Shown: positions 35,121-49,035 of the stretch, one piece after another
Position numbering within the stretch: the stretch's first letter is position 1
How the letters are laid out: every line of letters begins with the position of its first letter
Assembly (NCBI GenBank): GCA_036320915.1
Contig: JAXBDG010000021.1
Coordinates: 620,001 to 684,000, forward strand
Direction: 5' to 3'
DNA from: Linnemannia elongata
Lineage: Eukaryota > Mortierellomycota > Mortierellomycetes > Mortierellales > Mortierellaceae
Length of the DNA stretch: 64,000 nt
Program-made: the position numbers and the translations under genes
The notes under the pieces: model-generated
Databases searched by the model: none
Told to the model about the DNA's origin: nothing
Seen by the model: only the letters and a program-made list of their open reading frames with translations

Positions 35121-35817
35121 TTGCCGATTCGAATCCAGACTCAAACTGTACCTATAGTCTCGCCTGCCTTTATATCAAAAGCACACATCCACTTGAGCAG
35201 AAAAGTTGACAGTTCAATGTCTCATAAACGATATAGGAAGGGATGTACAGCCAAAACAGCACCTCTCCTCAAGCACGAGAAACATGAAGCACGAAAGAAG
35301 GATAAACCAACGCGTTCAGATGAATATGAACAGTGTATACTACGCCAAATCTGGACGACGACAAAGTATACCGAACACAAGGTGACGAGGAGCTTGAAGG
35401 AACAACTGACGACAGAGTCGAGACCTAGGGGAGAATGGAAAACCTTCACGTAAACTCCTCCAACATCACGAATACCAGGGCATCGGTGATAAGCAGGAAG
35501 ACATGCCCAGGGTCGAAGTCCTGGCGGAATGAAGTGGAGGTTTCTCGACAACTCAACGCTGCACAATAGGCTGAACATGCGACGGTGGTTAAGATAGGAA
35601 CTGAAGAAAAGCCAGGCTTATAGACCAACAGGAATTGTGTGGTGGTTGCGAGGATGAAGGGCGGGAGTATTGGCAGAAGGTCATCGTCGAGTTAGTGGAG
35701 GCCAAGTCCTTCAGAGAGGAGTAAGATCACTGCACGGAGAACGAGTGGGACAAGCTATTATTGAGGGATGATGTCGAGCTGGATTCCTTAGTTCCTAGAC
35801 CGAAGGTTGATGGGTAA
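35121..35817 (+). pseudogene. Decayed reading frame of unknown family
   Basis: A 110-codon frame (35121-35453) encodes basic, hydrophilic, non-repetitive protein (for example KRYRKGCTAKTAPLLKHEKH, LRQIWTTTKYTEH). After its TAA the same kind of sequence resumes one frame over: 35455 to about 35530 (LLQHHEYQGIGDKQEDMPRV), 35623-35724 (ELCGGCEDEGREYWQKVIVE) and 35764-35817 (RDDVELDSLVPRPKVDG), with nonsense codons between. A single frameshift plus several stops in one lane of protein-like sequence suggests a dead gene. I do not recognise the family; a retroelement remnant is possible. Confidence 0.35.
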
Positions 35818-35910
35818 GATGGATGAGTTGTAAGATAAAGAAGTGAAGAATAACATGAGAGATGAAAGAAAGATGGGTCTAATGGTGAAAATAAAAGGTA
35901 GGTGATAATA

Positions 35911-35928
35911 GGGGGGGGGGGGGGGGGG
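35911..35928. repeat. Poly-G tract (G18)
   Basis: Eighteen consecutive G, with G-quadruplex potential, lie in the divergent region between the disordered-protein gene and ATG16. G and C runs this long are rare in this window compared with A and T runs. Confidence 0.9.
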
Positions 35929-36415
35929 AGGCTTGTGCAAACCCATGATTGAAGCCTTGCAGACAAGGTGATATTTAGATACTTCAACCCTACAATCCTA
36001 CAACCGACGCGTCGTGATCAGAGTAGGTCGCGTAGTTGTAGTTCATCACTATCATTAGAATTCAACTTCCGAGCGGAAGAGCACAAAGTGAAGGAGCCAA
36101 GCAAGGGTACAATTTCAATGTTGGTGGCTTATCTTATTCATTACACTGGGCGCAACGCAACGGGAAGAATGAAAGAATGAGCGAGAGAGAGAGGAAGAGA
36201 CTGGAGAAAGGGAGGCGGAGGCACACGGCGTTCCTGCGCCAGCCTGACAACCTCTCTCCCTTATCCTCTTTTCACACTGTCTCATCTCTCCGACTCTACA
36301 CATCCACGCTCCCCCACTCATTGACAACTCCATCCACACACACACACTCGCCTTCAACTCTATTTCCTCCCCACCTTCAACCAACAACAACCAACCAACC
36401 AACTGCAGGCAGACC
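35929..36415 (+). promoter_or_regulatory. Promoter and leader of ATG16
   Basis: Mixed sequence turns C/T- and C/A-rich from about 36240 to the ATG, the usual leader style here. No clear TATA box was found. Confidence 0.45.
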
Positions 36416-39153
<2,738 letters not shown>

Positions 39154-39492
39154 AAGAGGCAGGCACCACCATTTGTGTAGCAAAACAATCCAAGAGGAGG
39201 TGAACTGCTTTTTGCTTTGCGGTCCTTGTTTTGTTGTAATGAGGAGAATAAACATCTATTTTTATTTGGTTTTTTCACAGAAGAATGAATGACCCTAATT
39301 GTTTCCTATTGTGGTTTTCTATGCGCAAGGCAAGGACATTTCCAGACTGGAAATGTAGTTCTGAGTAGGTACTGTACTAAGGGCTACCGATCGATCATCC
39401 GCCCAAAAAAAGGAGGGAAGGTCATACTGTCACTGTTTTGTTTGTTATGCGATTGTTTGACTTGCTTTTAGTGGTGGCAAAGGAAGGTATGC

Positions 39493-39530
<38 letters not shown>

Positions 39531-39540
39531 ACTATCCGTT
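39154..39540. other. Convergent 3' region of ATG16 and the 1002-residue gene
   Basis: AATAAA at 39247-39252 lies about 94 bases after the ATG16 stop and is the likely poly-A signal. A T30 run at 39495-39524 with an adjacent TTTATT (AATAAA on the minus strand) sits just after the opposing gene's stop. No coding sequence was seen. Confidence 0.5.
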
Positions 39541-42500
39541 CTACTTCTTGAGAAAATAACGAAAGATGGCGAGTGAGGCGCACTTCTTCTTCGTCGAGGG
39601 CTGCTGCTGCTGGGACGCCTCATCCTCTTCTTCGTCGCTTAGGGAGTCGATCGGATATCGGTGGTGTTGTGGCAGCATTGGCACTACACGGAGGACATCT
39701 CCGCTGGGGGTAGATTTAGACTGCGCCTGCATGTTGCGGTGGGATTGTGGTAGGTGGGAGGATGAGAAGGACGATGTGATGGTGAGGGACTCTTGGGAGG
39801 AGGGTAAGGCATGAGCTCCTGCTACCCCTGCTCCTGCTCCTGTACCTGTGCTTGTACTAATGGCGGATGCTGACTGGGTCGGGACAAAGGTCGTCGGGTG
39901 AAGGTGTGTTAATGTATAGAGGTAGATATCTTCCACCACCTCGTCTTCATCTTCATCCTCGTCGTCCTCCTCAGGGTTTGTTTTGCTGTGGTCGTGAGGG
40001 ACCCCAAAAGGGTATTTCGTGATTGGTTTAGAGATGTCATGAGAGGATAAGGTCGTGAAGGTCGTGAGTGGTGGTTGAGATGTCGTGTAGGCGTGGTGTT
40101 GATAGGATGGTTGATGTTGGTTCTGGTAGCTTGAAGACGTAACAATAGTGACGGGGGGTGGCAAATCGAGTTGTGTTAACGAGGTGGTGGTGTCGATCGG
40201 GCTCACCGCCGCATTGACAGAGACAGTCGAAGAGCTTTTCGTGAGAGCATTGACCAAGGCAGAAGTATTACTCGCAGTGACAGCTGGAGAAGAGGAAGGC
40301 GAAGAAGGGGAAGGGGATGGAGTAGGAGGCGATCTGGTAAAGATCCGTTTCGCAAAGGCAGAAAGGCGTCTCTTGGGTCGGGACAGTGACGACGATCGAG
40401 GTGGAGGAGTTAATGGAGGTTGAGCAGGAGAGGAAGCGGCATTGGTGGTTGATGTAGATGTCAAGTCGTCGTCGAAGGTGAAACGGCCGCCTCCTCCTCC
40501 GATGGGATACTCATCGTCGTTGGGAAGGTCGTAAGTGGAAAGAGGAACACGGGTGCGAGCACTGTTGCGGCGATGGAGTAGGCCTTGTTGGTAGTAATGT
40601 AAGTGATCGATCTGTAGGTGGTCTGTTGGTACAGGTGGTGGGAGGGAAGGAAAAAGGGGTGGAGGAGGAGAAAGGGGTCTAGGAAGGGAGGTAGGAGATG
40701 GAGAAGCAGAGAGGGGGGAAGGCGAAATGCCGTTTTTCTCACCCTTCTTCGTCTTCTTCTGACTTGCTGTTCGATCGCTGTTGTTGGAGTCTCCTCCTAG
40801 GCGTATCCCGAGACCCAAGGAGAGGGAGGTCGAAGAAGGGAAGAGTAAATTCCTCTCTGTGCCGTTGCGAAGATGGTGGGCTGTTGTACTATTGTTGTAA
40901 TTTCCTCCTCCTCGTTCATTAGCGAAGGCAGAGATCGAGGAAGAGGAAGAAGTGGAGGATGTAGGTGGCGACAAGGGTATATGAGAATAGACACTAGGGG
41001 AAGGCGACGAAGAAACGGCTGCCGTCGCTGGGTAAGGAGAGGCCAACGTTGTTGTTGCGGGGGCAGGGGATACAGAAGAGGACGAGGGTGCAAAGTGAGG
41101 GATGTAGAGGGCGGTGGTGATGATTCGTGGAGGGGGCACAGATGACGAAAGTGGGAGAGGCGGGAGAGACAAAGAAGGCGTATGATGAAGGTGCCGCCAG
41201 TCATCGACAACTCGTGGCTGCTGCTGTAATTGCTGCTGTTGCAGTAGTCGCCGTTGGAGTTGTTGGGCTGATGACTCTGTTGTTGATGATGTTGGTGTTG
41301 CTGCCGTGGTGGGTGAAGGAAGGGCGGACAGGGCAGGAGGCGATATAGGCGAGAGGGGGTAATACTGATGGTAATGGTGGTGGTCGTCATAGCCAAACGT
41401 CGACCGTGCTCTCCCACCTGTCGGTCGAATGTACGGACTCGCCTCATTCTCCTCCCTATCCTCCTGTCGCTCCTCGGGAATGCTACCACTACTCGTGCTC
41501 ATAATACTCATCCTCAACCTCGTGCTACCACGCCCACCACCTCCCCTTCTACTCACATTGCCACCACCATTGCCACTGCCACTGCCACTACCGCAGTCGT
41601 CATGCACAACCACATCCCCTTCTTCATTCGTCGTGTCGTCGATTTCGTCTTGTTGAAATGTTGTGGTTGTGGGCGAGGGGCTAGCCGGAAAGGGTCCAAA
41701 AACAGGTCCAATCCCAAAGGTGTTGATCTTGTGAGCTCTTCTTGAAGTAGGCGGTAGTTGTGGTGATGTTGTTGTTGCCGCATTGAAAGTCGAGGAAAAG
41801 GGAGAGGGAGGTGGTGGGAGAAAATCGAATGGGTGCATGGGCCTTTCGAGGGGCAAATAATAAGGTTCTGTTCTGCTGTCTCTCCTTCCTCCTGTTGTTG
41901 TTATTGCTGTGGCCATTCCTTCAATGTTTGTCATTGTTGACGTTGTCGACGACGTGGGGGGCACAGGCGACGACGATGAGGATAATGGTGTGAAGGGAAG
42001 ACTACCAGCTGGGAGGAACGTGGGCGATTGAGCATGTGGGAAAGGATGTGCTGACACAGAAGCTGAAGACGACTCTAGTAAAGGTGATAGGCGGCGCGAA
42101 GAGGTTGCTGTCGGAGACGGGGTTGCAGGCTGAAAGTATGAGGATGTGGAATAGGAAGGGGAGGATGCTGAAGAGGAAGGAGAGGGGGATGATGCAGATG
42201 ATGATGATTCTTCGGACCCTGAGCCTCCACCGATGACCGATCCGGGACCACCGAACGTGGCCGAAATTCGCTTCTGTCTCCGATTTTGTAGGCTATGGTT
42301 GTGGTTGTAGTTGTAGTTTCTAGGTGTTGATGTGTTGGTCATTGTAGGAGGAGGAGGAGGAGGAGGAGGAGGAGGAGGGAAAGATGGGAGACGGGACACG
42401 GTAGGTTGTTGGATGTGTGAAGAGGCGGCTGTAGGAGAAGAATGTTCTGCGTTGGTATAATGAAATTGAGAGTGCGTTGGTCGGTGAGCAGAAGAAAGAG

Positions 42501-42549
42501 ATCGGGTATCGAGGGCGATGGTGGTGGTGGTGGTGTTGTCGTTGTTCAT
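39541..42549 (-). CDS. Intronless 1002-residue disordered protein, unrecognised
   Basis: A single uninterrupted frame of 1002 codons. The protein is dominated by Ser, Thr, Pro and Ala low complexity, with a poly-Pro run near residues 58-68, Gln runs, and acidic stretches (PEEDDEDEDEDEVVED near 900; SDEEEDE near the end). Short basic or ordered islands are RPKRRLSAFAKRIFTRS and a Lys-rich C-terminus (KKKCASLAIFRYFLKK) that could be amphipathic. Codon-level structure and length exclude chance. No domain or orthologue is recognised. The start at 42549 follows a purine-rich plus-strand leader. A scaffold or signalling adaptor role is only a guess from composition. Confidence 0.7.
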   Translation of the reverse strand: MNNDNTTTTTIALDTRSLSSAHRPTHSQFHYTNAEHSSPTAASSHIQQPTVSRLPSFPPPPPPPPPPPTMTNTSTPRNYNYNHNHSLQNRRQKRISATFGGPGSVIGGGSGSEESSSSASSPSPSSSASSPSYSTSSYFQPATPSPTATSSRRLSPLLESSSASVSAHPFPHAQSPTFLPAGSLPFTPLSSSSSPVPPTSSTTSTMTNIEGMATAITTTGGRRDSRTEPYYLPLERPMHPFDFLPPPPSPFSSTFNAATTTSPQLPPTSRRAHKINTFGIGPVFGPFPASPSPTTTTFQQDEIDDTTNEEGDVVVHDDCGSGSGSGNGGGNVSRRGGGGRGSTRLRMSIMSTSSGSIPEERQEDREENEASPYIRPTGGRARSTFGYDDHHHYHQYYPLSPISPPALSALPSPTTAATPTSSTTESSAQQLQRRLLQQQQLQQQPRVVDDWRHLHHTPSLSLPPLPLSSSVPPPRIITTALYIPHFAPSSSSVSPAPATTTLASPYPATAAVSSSPSPSVYSHIPLSPPTSSTSSSSSISAFANERGGGNYNNSTTAHHLRNGTERNLLFPSSTSLSLGLGIRLGGDSNNSDRTASQKKTKKGEKNGISPSPLSASPSPTSLPRPLSPPPPLFPSLPPPVPTDHLQIDHLHYYQQGLLHRRNSARTRVPLSTYDLPNDDEYPIGGGGGRFTFDDDLTSTSTTNAASSPAQPPLTPPPRSSSLSRPKRRLSAFAKRIFTRSPPTPSPSPSSPSSSPAVTASNTSALVNALTKSSSTVSVNAAVSPIDTTTSLTQLDLPPPVTIVTSSSYQNQHQPSYQHHAYTTSQPPLTTFTTLSSHDISKPITKYPFGVPHDHSKTNPEEDDEDEDEDEVVEDIYLYTLTHLHPTTFVPTQSASAISTSTGTGAGAGVAGAHALPSSQESLTITSSFSSSHLPQSHRNMQAQSKSTPSGDVLRVVPMLPQHHRYPIDSLSDEEEDEASQQQQPSTKKKCASLAIFRYFLKK

Positions 42550-43487
42550 ATTTTCCTGGGTTTGAATGCCAAGAATTGTGATAATGGATATATGTGAAGG
42601 GCGAAGGTGGTTGTTTTGAGTGGCGGAGGAGTAAGGAAGGATGGAAGGAGAAAGAGGAGAATGAAATCAGATTGTTGTTGACGATATTGGGTTCGTCTTT
42701 GATGACTAATGAATGGATGCGTAGTAGAGGAGAATGCAACGAAGAGGAAGAGGAAGAGGAAAAGGAGTAGGAGAAATAAAGAGAATGAAAAAGGAAGAAG
42801 TGAGAAAAGGGGGGAGAAGGAGGATGTCGCTTTTTTCTATGCCAACAATGGACAGAAAATCGAAGAGGAAAGAGAAAGAAAGAGAAAGTCGATCTGCGTG
42901 GGGCATTATTTCCTTTTATTGTCGCTGTCTGTTCTGTTCTGTTCTGTTTTGTTTAGTTTGGTATTGTTTGTTGTGTTATGTTTTGCCTTGTGCTGTTGTC
43001 GAGGGACAGGGCCAAGGCGGGCCAAAAAAAAGAACAGGCGAGGAAAAAAAAGGGAAGGTAGTAGAACTACGCGGACTTGTTCAGCAAGCACAAGAGAACG
43101 ACAAAAAATGCTCCCAAAGATGCAGCAGAGTCGCTCGGGTTGTCTTGAACAGGCCATTGGCAAGGCGAGTGGATAGACACAAGGGTAAAGGGCAACTCAG
43201 ACCAAGAAAAGGGGGGGGGTTGTGCGAGTATGTATATGTATCTGTATATGTATGAGTATGTATGTGCATACAATACAACATATCAACATATGCTCGCAAA
43301 TAGACTCCTGAGTAAAAAGAGGCCCTTGACATTGACAAACCTTCAATGGTCATCATCATTCTCGTGGACATGTTAAAGAAAGAGCCCTCATAGCATAGGC
43401 TAAATAACAATTTTATTTAATAAGAATGACAATGTCTGTTCAAAATAAACCTCCTACTGGTCGTCGAATGTATGTTGTAAGCATGCC

Positions 43488-43489
<2 letters not shown>

Positions 43490-43519
<30 letters not shown>
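43490..43519. repeat. (CA)n microsatellite
   Basis: About fifteen CA units in intergenic DNA. Confidence 0.9.
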
Positions 43520-43520
<1 letters not shown>

Positions 43521-45475
43521 ATACATACATACTCTTGGCACTTCTCTTGGGACACTGACCTGACCGTTAGACATGTCAGCCAGTCGGTCAGTGTGAAATA
43601 ATTTCATATTTCCTCCTTGGACACATGTCTTTTGCCTTCCTTCGCCTTGACCCCCCTCCCCTCTTCTCCCGTTCATCTCTTCACATAAACAAACAAGTTG
43701 GCAATTGTAATGACATAAACAACAATGGGCCGTCTATTTTAGATGCTGCCTTCTCTTTTCATTCCTACAAACTCCCACTGCCACTGTTGTTTGAAAGTCT
43801 ATTTGATTTTCCTTTACTCGGCCATCTTATTTGAAACTGGAGGACTCAAGGAGAATCTTTTCGCTGACAATTTTTCTTTGTACACCCATGGTCCATAACA
43901 AAACCTTCACTAACACTTCTCTTTGTTCCTTTGGACACATTAGGCGCAGTTTGTTTTATACATTGCTATGTGCTTTTATTTTCCGCAAAGTTCTAGAGCT
44001 GCGCTTTCCCTGTTTTGCTACCAGAGGTGAAAAGTGGTGGGGCAAACGTTTTCAACTACGGCACGCGCGCACACAACTGTGTTATAGCCAAACCAAGACG
44101 AGCAATCGGCCAAATATGACCTCTCAGACTTGCCACACTCTCCACCCCAATATCCATGCTTTCATCCTCTACCGAAAAAGGGCTAAAATATGTTCGTATT
44201 CCTTGTTCTATTTTACCAACGGTCGCCAATTGTCTTATAATAACAAATGCATATCAGCTTCACAAAGGTAATAGTAAGGACGTTGAAGAGCCATGCTATT
44301 TTTTGTTGTCCATCTCTCCCTCCTATCTCTGGGGAACAACGGCATGATCGCGATTGGTTCTCTCTCGGCCCTTTTGGTACCCTTTCTGTTATATAGGTAT
44401 CCCCGGAAATGAAATACCAAAGCGCGTACGGATGGATGGAGCAATAGAAAAAAAGACAATTGACTTTTTCATTACACGTCTTCAAGGATCGTGCCCTTTT
44501 TTAGGGCTCTCGGGATTCGTAATATGCATCTTCTTTTTTATTCTTCCCCACTTTCCCGCCCTCTTGTTAACCCTTGTGGCCTTTTCCCAATCGAAAATGA
44601 ATGAAAGCGAGAATAAGATAGAGAGAGCAATGAGGAAAAATAGAGAGGGCTATCAAGGATGGGAAGGAAGGGCGGGAAAGCAGAAAAATAAAAAAAGAGG
44701 AGGCAGAGAATAAAGGAGGGGAAGTACAACCAAGGCAGGGAGGGAGGAAGGAGGAGGGAGAGAGGGGAGGGAAATGAGAGGAACTAGGTGAGGAAGGGGG
44801 TAGCAGAGAGACATTCGATGGTTTCGATCGAAATTTCGTAGGAAAACAATCACAACGTAATAACATTATTATTTCATAAAGCACAACGGGGAATTAGGAA
44901 AATGAGGAGATTTTCATAAACACACGAATTGTTGCTGTGTCCTCTCATATGTTCCTTTCTACGGCACTCCCAGAGTTTTGGAGGAACCAGACATAACAAG
45001 TTGACAAACACACTCGCTTGTTTGGCAGTCTTGTCTTTGTTCCACGATATATCATCTAAAGAGAATTGTTTGTGTGGGGACTGACGACAAGAACAAGAGC
45101 AAAAACCTGATTGCTTCTTTTCTCTCACTCCAAACATAAAAGAACTAATGCTTTCGCTTACTTCTTTCATTTTTTTTATTACAACAAGCAACATATCTAT
45201 CTTTTTCAGTCATACCTGATTGTTTACTCTATTAGAGTTGGCAATAAGTAATGTATGGAGTGGGAGCAGCGTCGATCCCTTGCAGCAGGAGTGATTTTGA
45301 TCACTTACTATTGATCGCCTTTACTGATGCAGTTATTAACGGTACTCCTGATGGATACTTTCTTCGTTTATGGTTTTGTTAAAGCCTGGACCAACCCGCT
45401 TTTCAGCACTGACCGGTGGAATACCCTATGAGTGAGCAATTGAGTGAGCACATTGTACAGTACACACAGCAAATA

Positions 45476-45478
<3 letters not shown>

Positions 45479-45514
<36 letters not shown>
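45479..45514. repeat. (GA)n microsatellite
   Basis: About eighteen GA units, followed by AAAGAAAG variants. GA runs are frequent binding or nucleosome-excluding elements, but no specific role is shown. Confidence 0.9.
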
Positions 45515-45518
<4 letters not shown>

Positions 45519-46085
45519 AAGAGAGAACAGGAGAAGGAGTGAGCCGGAAGACATGAGTGATGAGTGAACTAGAAATCCAAGCTGACCCTATTCATAGACA
45601 ATCCCCCTCATGATCCCCAGGCACCGAAGAAACAACAAGAAACAAAACCAAAGTCAGGATGATTCAGAGATGCACCATCTCCACCCAATCACACACCACG
45701 ACAGATCCTTCTTCTCATCTTCCTTGACCTCATGGTTCCGGACACTCAATACACCCAACACATTCCGTGGCGTGGAGGTTACATATATAGATCCAATCGA
45801 TTGTTATTTCTAGCATCTTGCCTTGCCTTGCGACCCACTCGGCTACATTTTTTTTTTACGCATTTCCTCCCCCGCTCCCCTGACTGACTGACTGACTCCT
45901 TTCGGCGTAAACCTTCCAGGTGTCCCTACCTTTTCTCTCTCCTGCCAAGCACACGGCCTGGAGGTTGAGCCAGAGGCCGATCCGCAAAATATTGCGAAGC
46001 AGAATAGCTACTCTGAACCGCTTAGAAGCCTAAAAAAAAATTGGTGCCAGGGAGAACAACACACTGTACATGAAACTCTAATTGG

Positions 46086-46093
46086 TATAAATA
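46086..46093 (+). promoter_or_regulatory. TATA box with adjacent CCAAT (inverted)
   Basis: TATAAATA is preceded directly by ATTGG (CCAAT on the other strand), about 425 bp before the ATG of the membrane-protein gene. A C/T-rich leader at 46140-46460 follows. NF-Y, whose A subunit is encoded at 51.3-53.4 kb, binds CCAAT boxes, though spacing this tight to TATA is unusual. Confidence 0.5.
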
Positions 46094-46517
46094 CGAGAAG
46101 GAACCAACCAGGGCCGGGGTCCAGTCAGTCCCACCCCCTTTTACTGTATTTGCATCGCCATTCCATCGCGATCTCGGCTTCTTTTTTCTTTTCTTTATTC
46201 CACTCGACCTTCTTCATACTCTTCTTAATCGTGTCCTCTCTCTTTCTCTTTCTCTCTCTCTCTCTCTCTTTCGTTTCTTTGTTTCTTTCCCCTTTCATCA
46301 AACAAGCCCTCTTCTTACGTCCTTAATTCCAGTGAACCTTCCGCTTGATCGTACATTCGTTCTTCCTTCCTCGGCTTCTTTAGCCTTGATATACAAACAA
46401 AGCACTCCCCACTCTCCTTAGTCTCTCTCTCTTTACTCGTTTCCATCCTTTTCATCTTTGTGTGCAACCAACAGTAACAGTTGCCTATACCCGCAAACAA
46501 AACAAAACGTATCAATC

Positions 46518-47856
46518 ATGTCTGCACAAGTCGCCATCTATGTGTCTGCCTTCCTGGGCATGACAGCCCTCATGGGTCTCTTTGCTGGACTCATCTACCG
46601 CCGACACCGCATTATGGTCAATCAGCACCGTGCCTATGAACGCATGGCCCAAGAGCGCATCCGCCAAGCCCAAGGTACTTTTTTTTTCTTTTGATGTCTT
46701 ACTCATTGACCTCATTCTTCATTCATTCGTTTTGCTCATGAAAAAAAAAAAATGAAAGCACTTCGTATGTATTTTTATGCTAGGCTTACTGCTCTCATAC
46801 TAGTTGCTCATTTTTTCTAACTCTCCCACGCTTCTACCACTCCTGCGTAACAACAAAGACGAGAACCTGCCTCCGTTCTATATTGACCATGTGCGGGACC
46901 GTGCATGTGTCTTTGAGGGCGACCCCCCACCAGATAACACGTTCCTAAGGACACTCGAGGTAGTCGTGGTCCGTCCTAGGAGGCAGGAGTCCATGCAGGA
47001 CCTCATCGATGCAGGGATTGTATCACCGGGGACAGGAAACACAAGAGCAGGATCAGGAACAGGGACTGAAGACCAGTCTCAGGCAACACCAAGCAGCCCT
47101 CACTCACACCACCGTCGCAACCCTTCATCCACGATGGGTCTGCCAGACTTGGTCGTCTCGGAAATGCCTCATCTGGGTCTAGGCATCCCTGTCGTGGAAT
47201 CAGGGGTCATCCGCCCTACCCCTGCCGCTCTTCGCAGACCAATGAGGGCAATGACATCCAACAACAACACACCAAGCAACCTGGCTGCGGCGGTCCTTGT
47301 GCCCCCTGTCCCAACCTTGGCTGCCACTATTCACGGTGACAGTATTAGCCATGATATAAGGGATGGACAGGAGGGTATTCATACTTTACCTCCGCCGCCC
47401 TCTTACGACATCACCCATACCCATTCCGCCACTGGCGTTGTAGAACCACAGTCTTTTACTCAACCTGTGAGTGCATCCCCAACAGCCGGCGACTACTTCA
47501 CCCACCACCAACCTCATAGTCATTATCAACACCACCACAACCACACTAATACCCAGCAAGACAACAATCAGCAACAGACAAGTACACCATCACCATCATC
47601 GTCGGCGATCGGGCAACAACTGAACCCCCCATCTTCAACACCCATTGAAACCCCTCGTTACTCCGACGAGTTCCCGTCCCACATCCCCCACGAGCAGCAT
47701 CTTGAGGGATATCGGAGAGCAAGAGCCATATCTGATGTTTCCCTGCGGCAGCAAGAAGGTTCCCCTTCACTCTCAGCTGCTGCTACTACTTTTGTCGATC
47801 AAACTATGAACGCCACCTCAGCGGCGCTAACACCGACAGAGACATCACCTTTGTAA
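46518..47856 (+). CDS. Single-pass membrane protein with PPSY motif, unrecognised
   Basis: Two exons (46518-46674, 46859-47856) join through a split GAC codon to 384 residues. A transmembrane segment lies at about 5-27 (VAIYVSAFLGMTALMGLFAG), followed by a basic stop-transfer stretch (YRRHR) and a short charged helix, so the long tail is probably cytosolic. The tail begins with a conserved-looking segment (ENLPPFYIDHVRD) and becomes disordered. A PPPPSYD motif at about 230 is of the PPxY type recognised by WW domains such as those of Rsp5/NEDD4 ligases, which suggests an adaptor or regulated membrane protein. The 184-bp intron's acceptor (CAAAG) is weak but is the only one that keeps the frame. 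No orthologue is recognised. Confidence 0.7.
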
Positions 47857-49035
47857 TCATCACCGCTATCTCTTCCCTCTTCAGCGCAGTCGTCTTCTCT
47901 TGGGGTATCTTCACACTAGTGGGCATTAGAGAACGCTCTGGGTAGAATAGCATAGGGTTATTTTGATTCTCAAATAGCAAACTCATTACTTGACAGAAAA
48001 CGGCTGCTGATCTTGGTATGAGATGGAATCAACAAACGGGTTAAAGCTGTTATTGGACCCTTTTTCGATCTTATCATGCCGGAAATCGAAGGAAGAAGTA
48101 AGAAGAAAGAGAGAAAAACAACTCTCAGACAGACACCGGAACCATCTCCCCTTTGCCGCAAATGTGTCTTTGATGGGTCACTCTCGCTCTTTGGCTGTTA
48201 AGATGGAGGCGACCGTTGGGCGAGTTTAGGGCAAGCTGGCAAGGCTGTTGTCGGCACATGTACGGACTGAACAAGAAACTCATGTTTTTTTTCTTTATTC
48301 AAGCGGTGCTTTGCGAGTTTCGTGGCGGGTGTGAAAATGACCGCATTCGGTCTCTTCCCACCCTCCTCTTTCATTCCTTTCCACGATCTCCTTTTGCAAA
48401 TTCCTCTTCTCCACAACCACGGTTCTCTTCCCTCTCTGCCTCGAGGGTAGGCCTGTACAACTGGACAGACAACCAACAACAACAAAATTGCGGTTTAGGA
48501 TGCGTCATTTTTATTCTTTTTTATTTTTGGGTGCCAGCAGTAGGCTGTCCATGAGTCCATGACGACGAAAGTACGCTCTCACTCTTTTTTTTGCAACCCC
48601 TCTTGCATCTTGACCACGGCTTTATTTTCTTTTTGCCTTTTCTGATCCGCCTATTCTTTCTCACTCATGTTTCCTCTTTTCTCTTTTCTCTTTTCTTCCT
48701 CCCTACATCTCTTCTTTCATCCACCCTTCTCCTCGCCTCTCCTCTGGACCCTGCCTATCTCGCATACTCTTTCCATCACGCATTAGAGCATCACTCCTCC
48801 CATTCTGCCTTCACTCGCTCTCTCCATCAGCAACGACGACGACTCTTAATCGATCACTAACGAACCTCCTCCCACACGCACACACACACATACACACGAT
48901 AGTCTCTCACACCTCACCTCAACGCAATCTCATCACTCTCTGTCTCTCTCGCTCACACACACACATACACAAGCTCTATATTAGCCACCACATTCCACCA
49001 AACCTGTCTCCAAACCCAACAACAAAATACAGAGG
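47857..49035. other. Intergenic region before the AIG1-like gene
   Basis: The left part is the 3' end of the membrane-protein gene. From about 48.6 kb to the ATG at 49036 the plus strand is C/T- and CA-rich, the leader style of this genome. No gene is supported in between. Confidence 0.5.

Larger units (their letters stand above)
42550..46085. other. Large intergenic region, divergent
   Basis: The first about 330 bp are purine-rich on the plus strand, the leader of the minus-strand gene. The remainder is mixed or purine-rich, with a (CA)n run at 43490-43519, a (GA)n run at 45479-45514 and a (GACT)n run near 45880. Frames of 100-150 codons here are Lys/Glu/Arg-rich or Ser/Phe-rich and lack family sequence. 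No gene is supported. Confidence 0.5.

Noticed and set aside
35126..35136. B-box-like GATTCGAATCC
   Set aside because: The flanking bases do not pair as a T-arm on either strand, and no cloverleaf was found.
42709..43176. 155-codon Arg/Lys/Glu-rich plus-strand frame
   Set aside because: It is the complement of the pyrimidine-rich leader of the minus-strand gene; its composition alone explains the open frame.
44567..45194. Minus-strand frames of about 100 codons
   Set aside because: Ser/Pro/Phe-rich or mixed, with no motif, no splice partners and no leader pattern.
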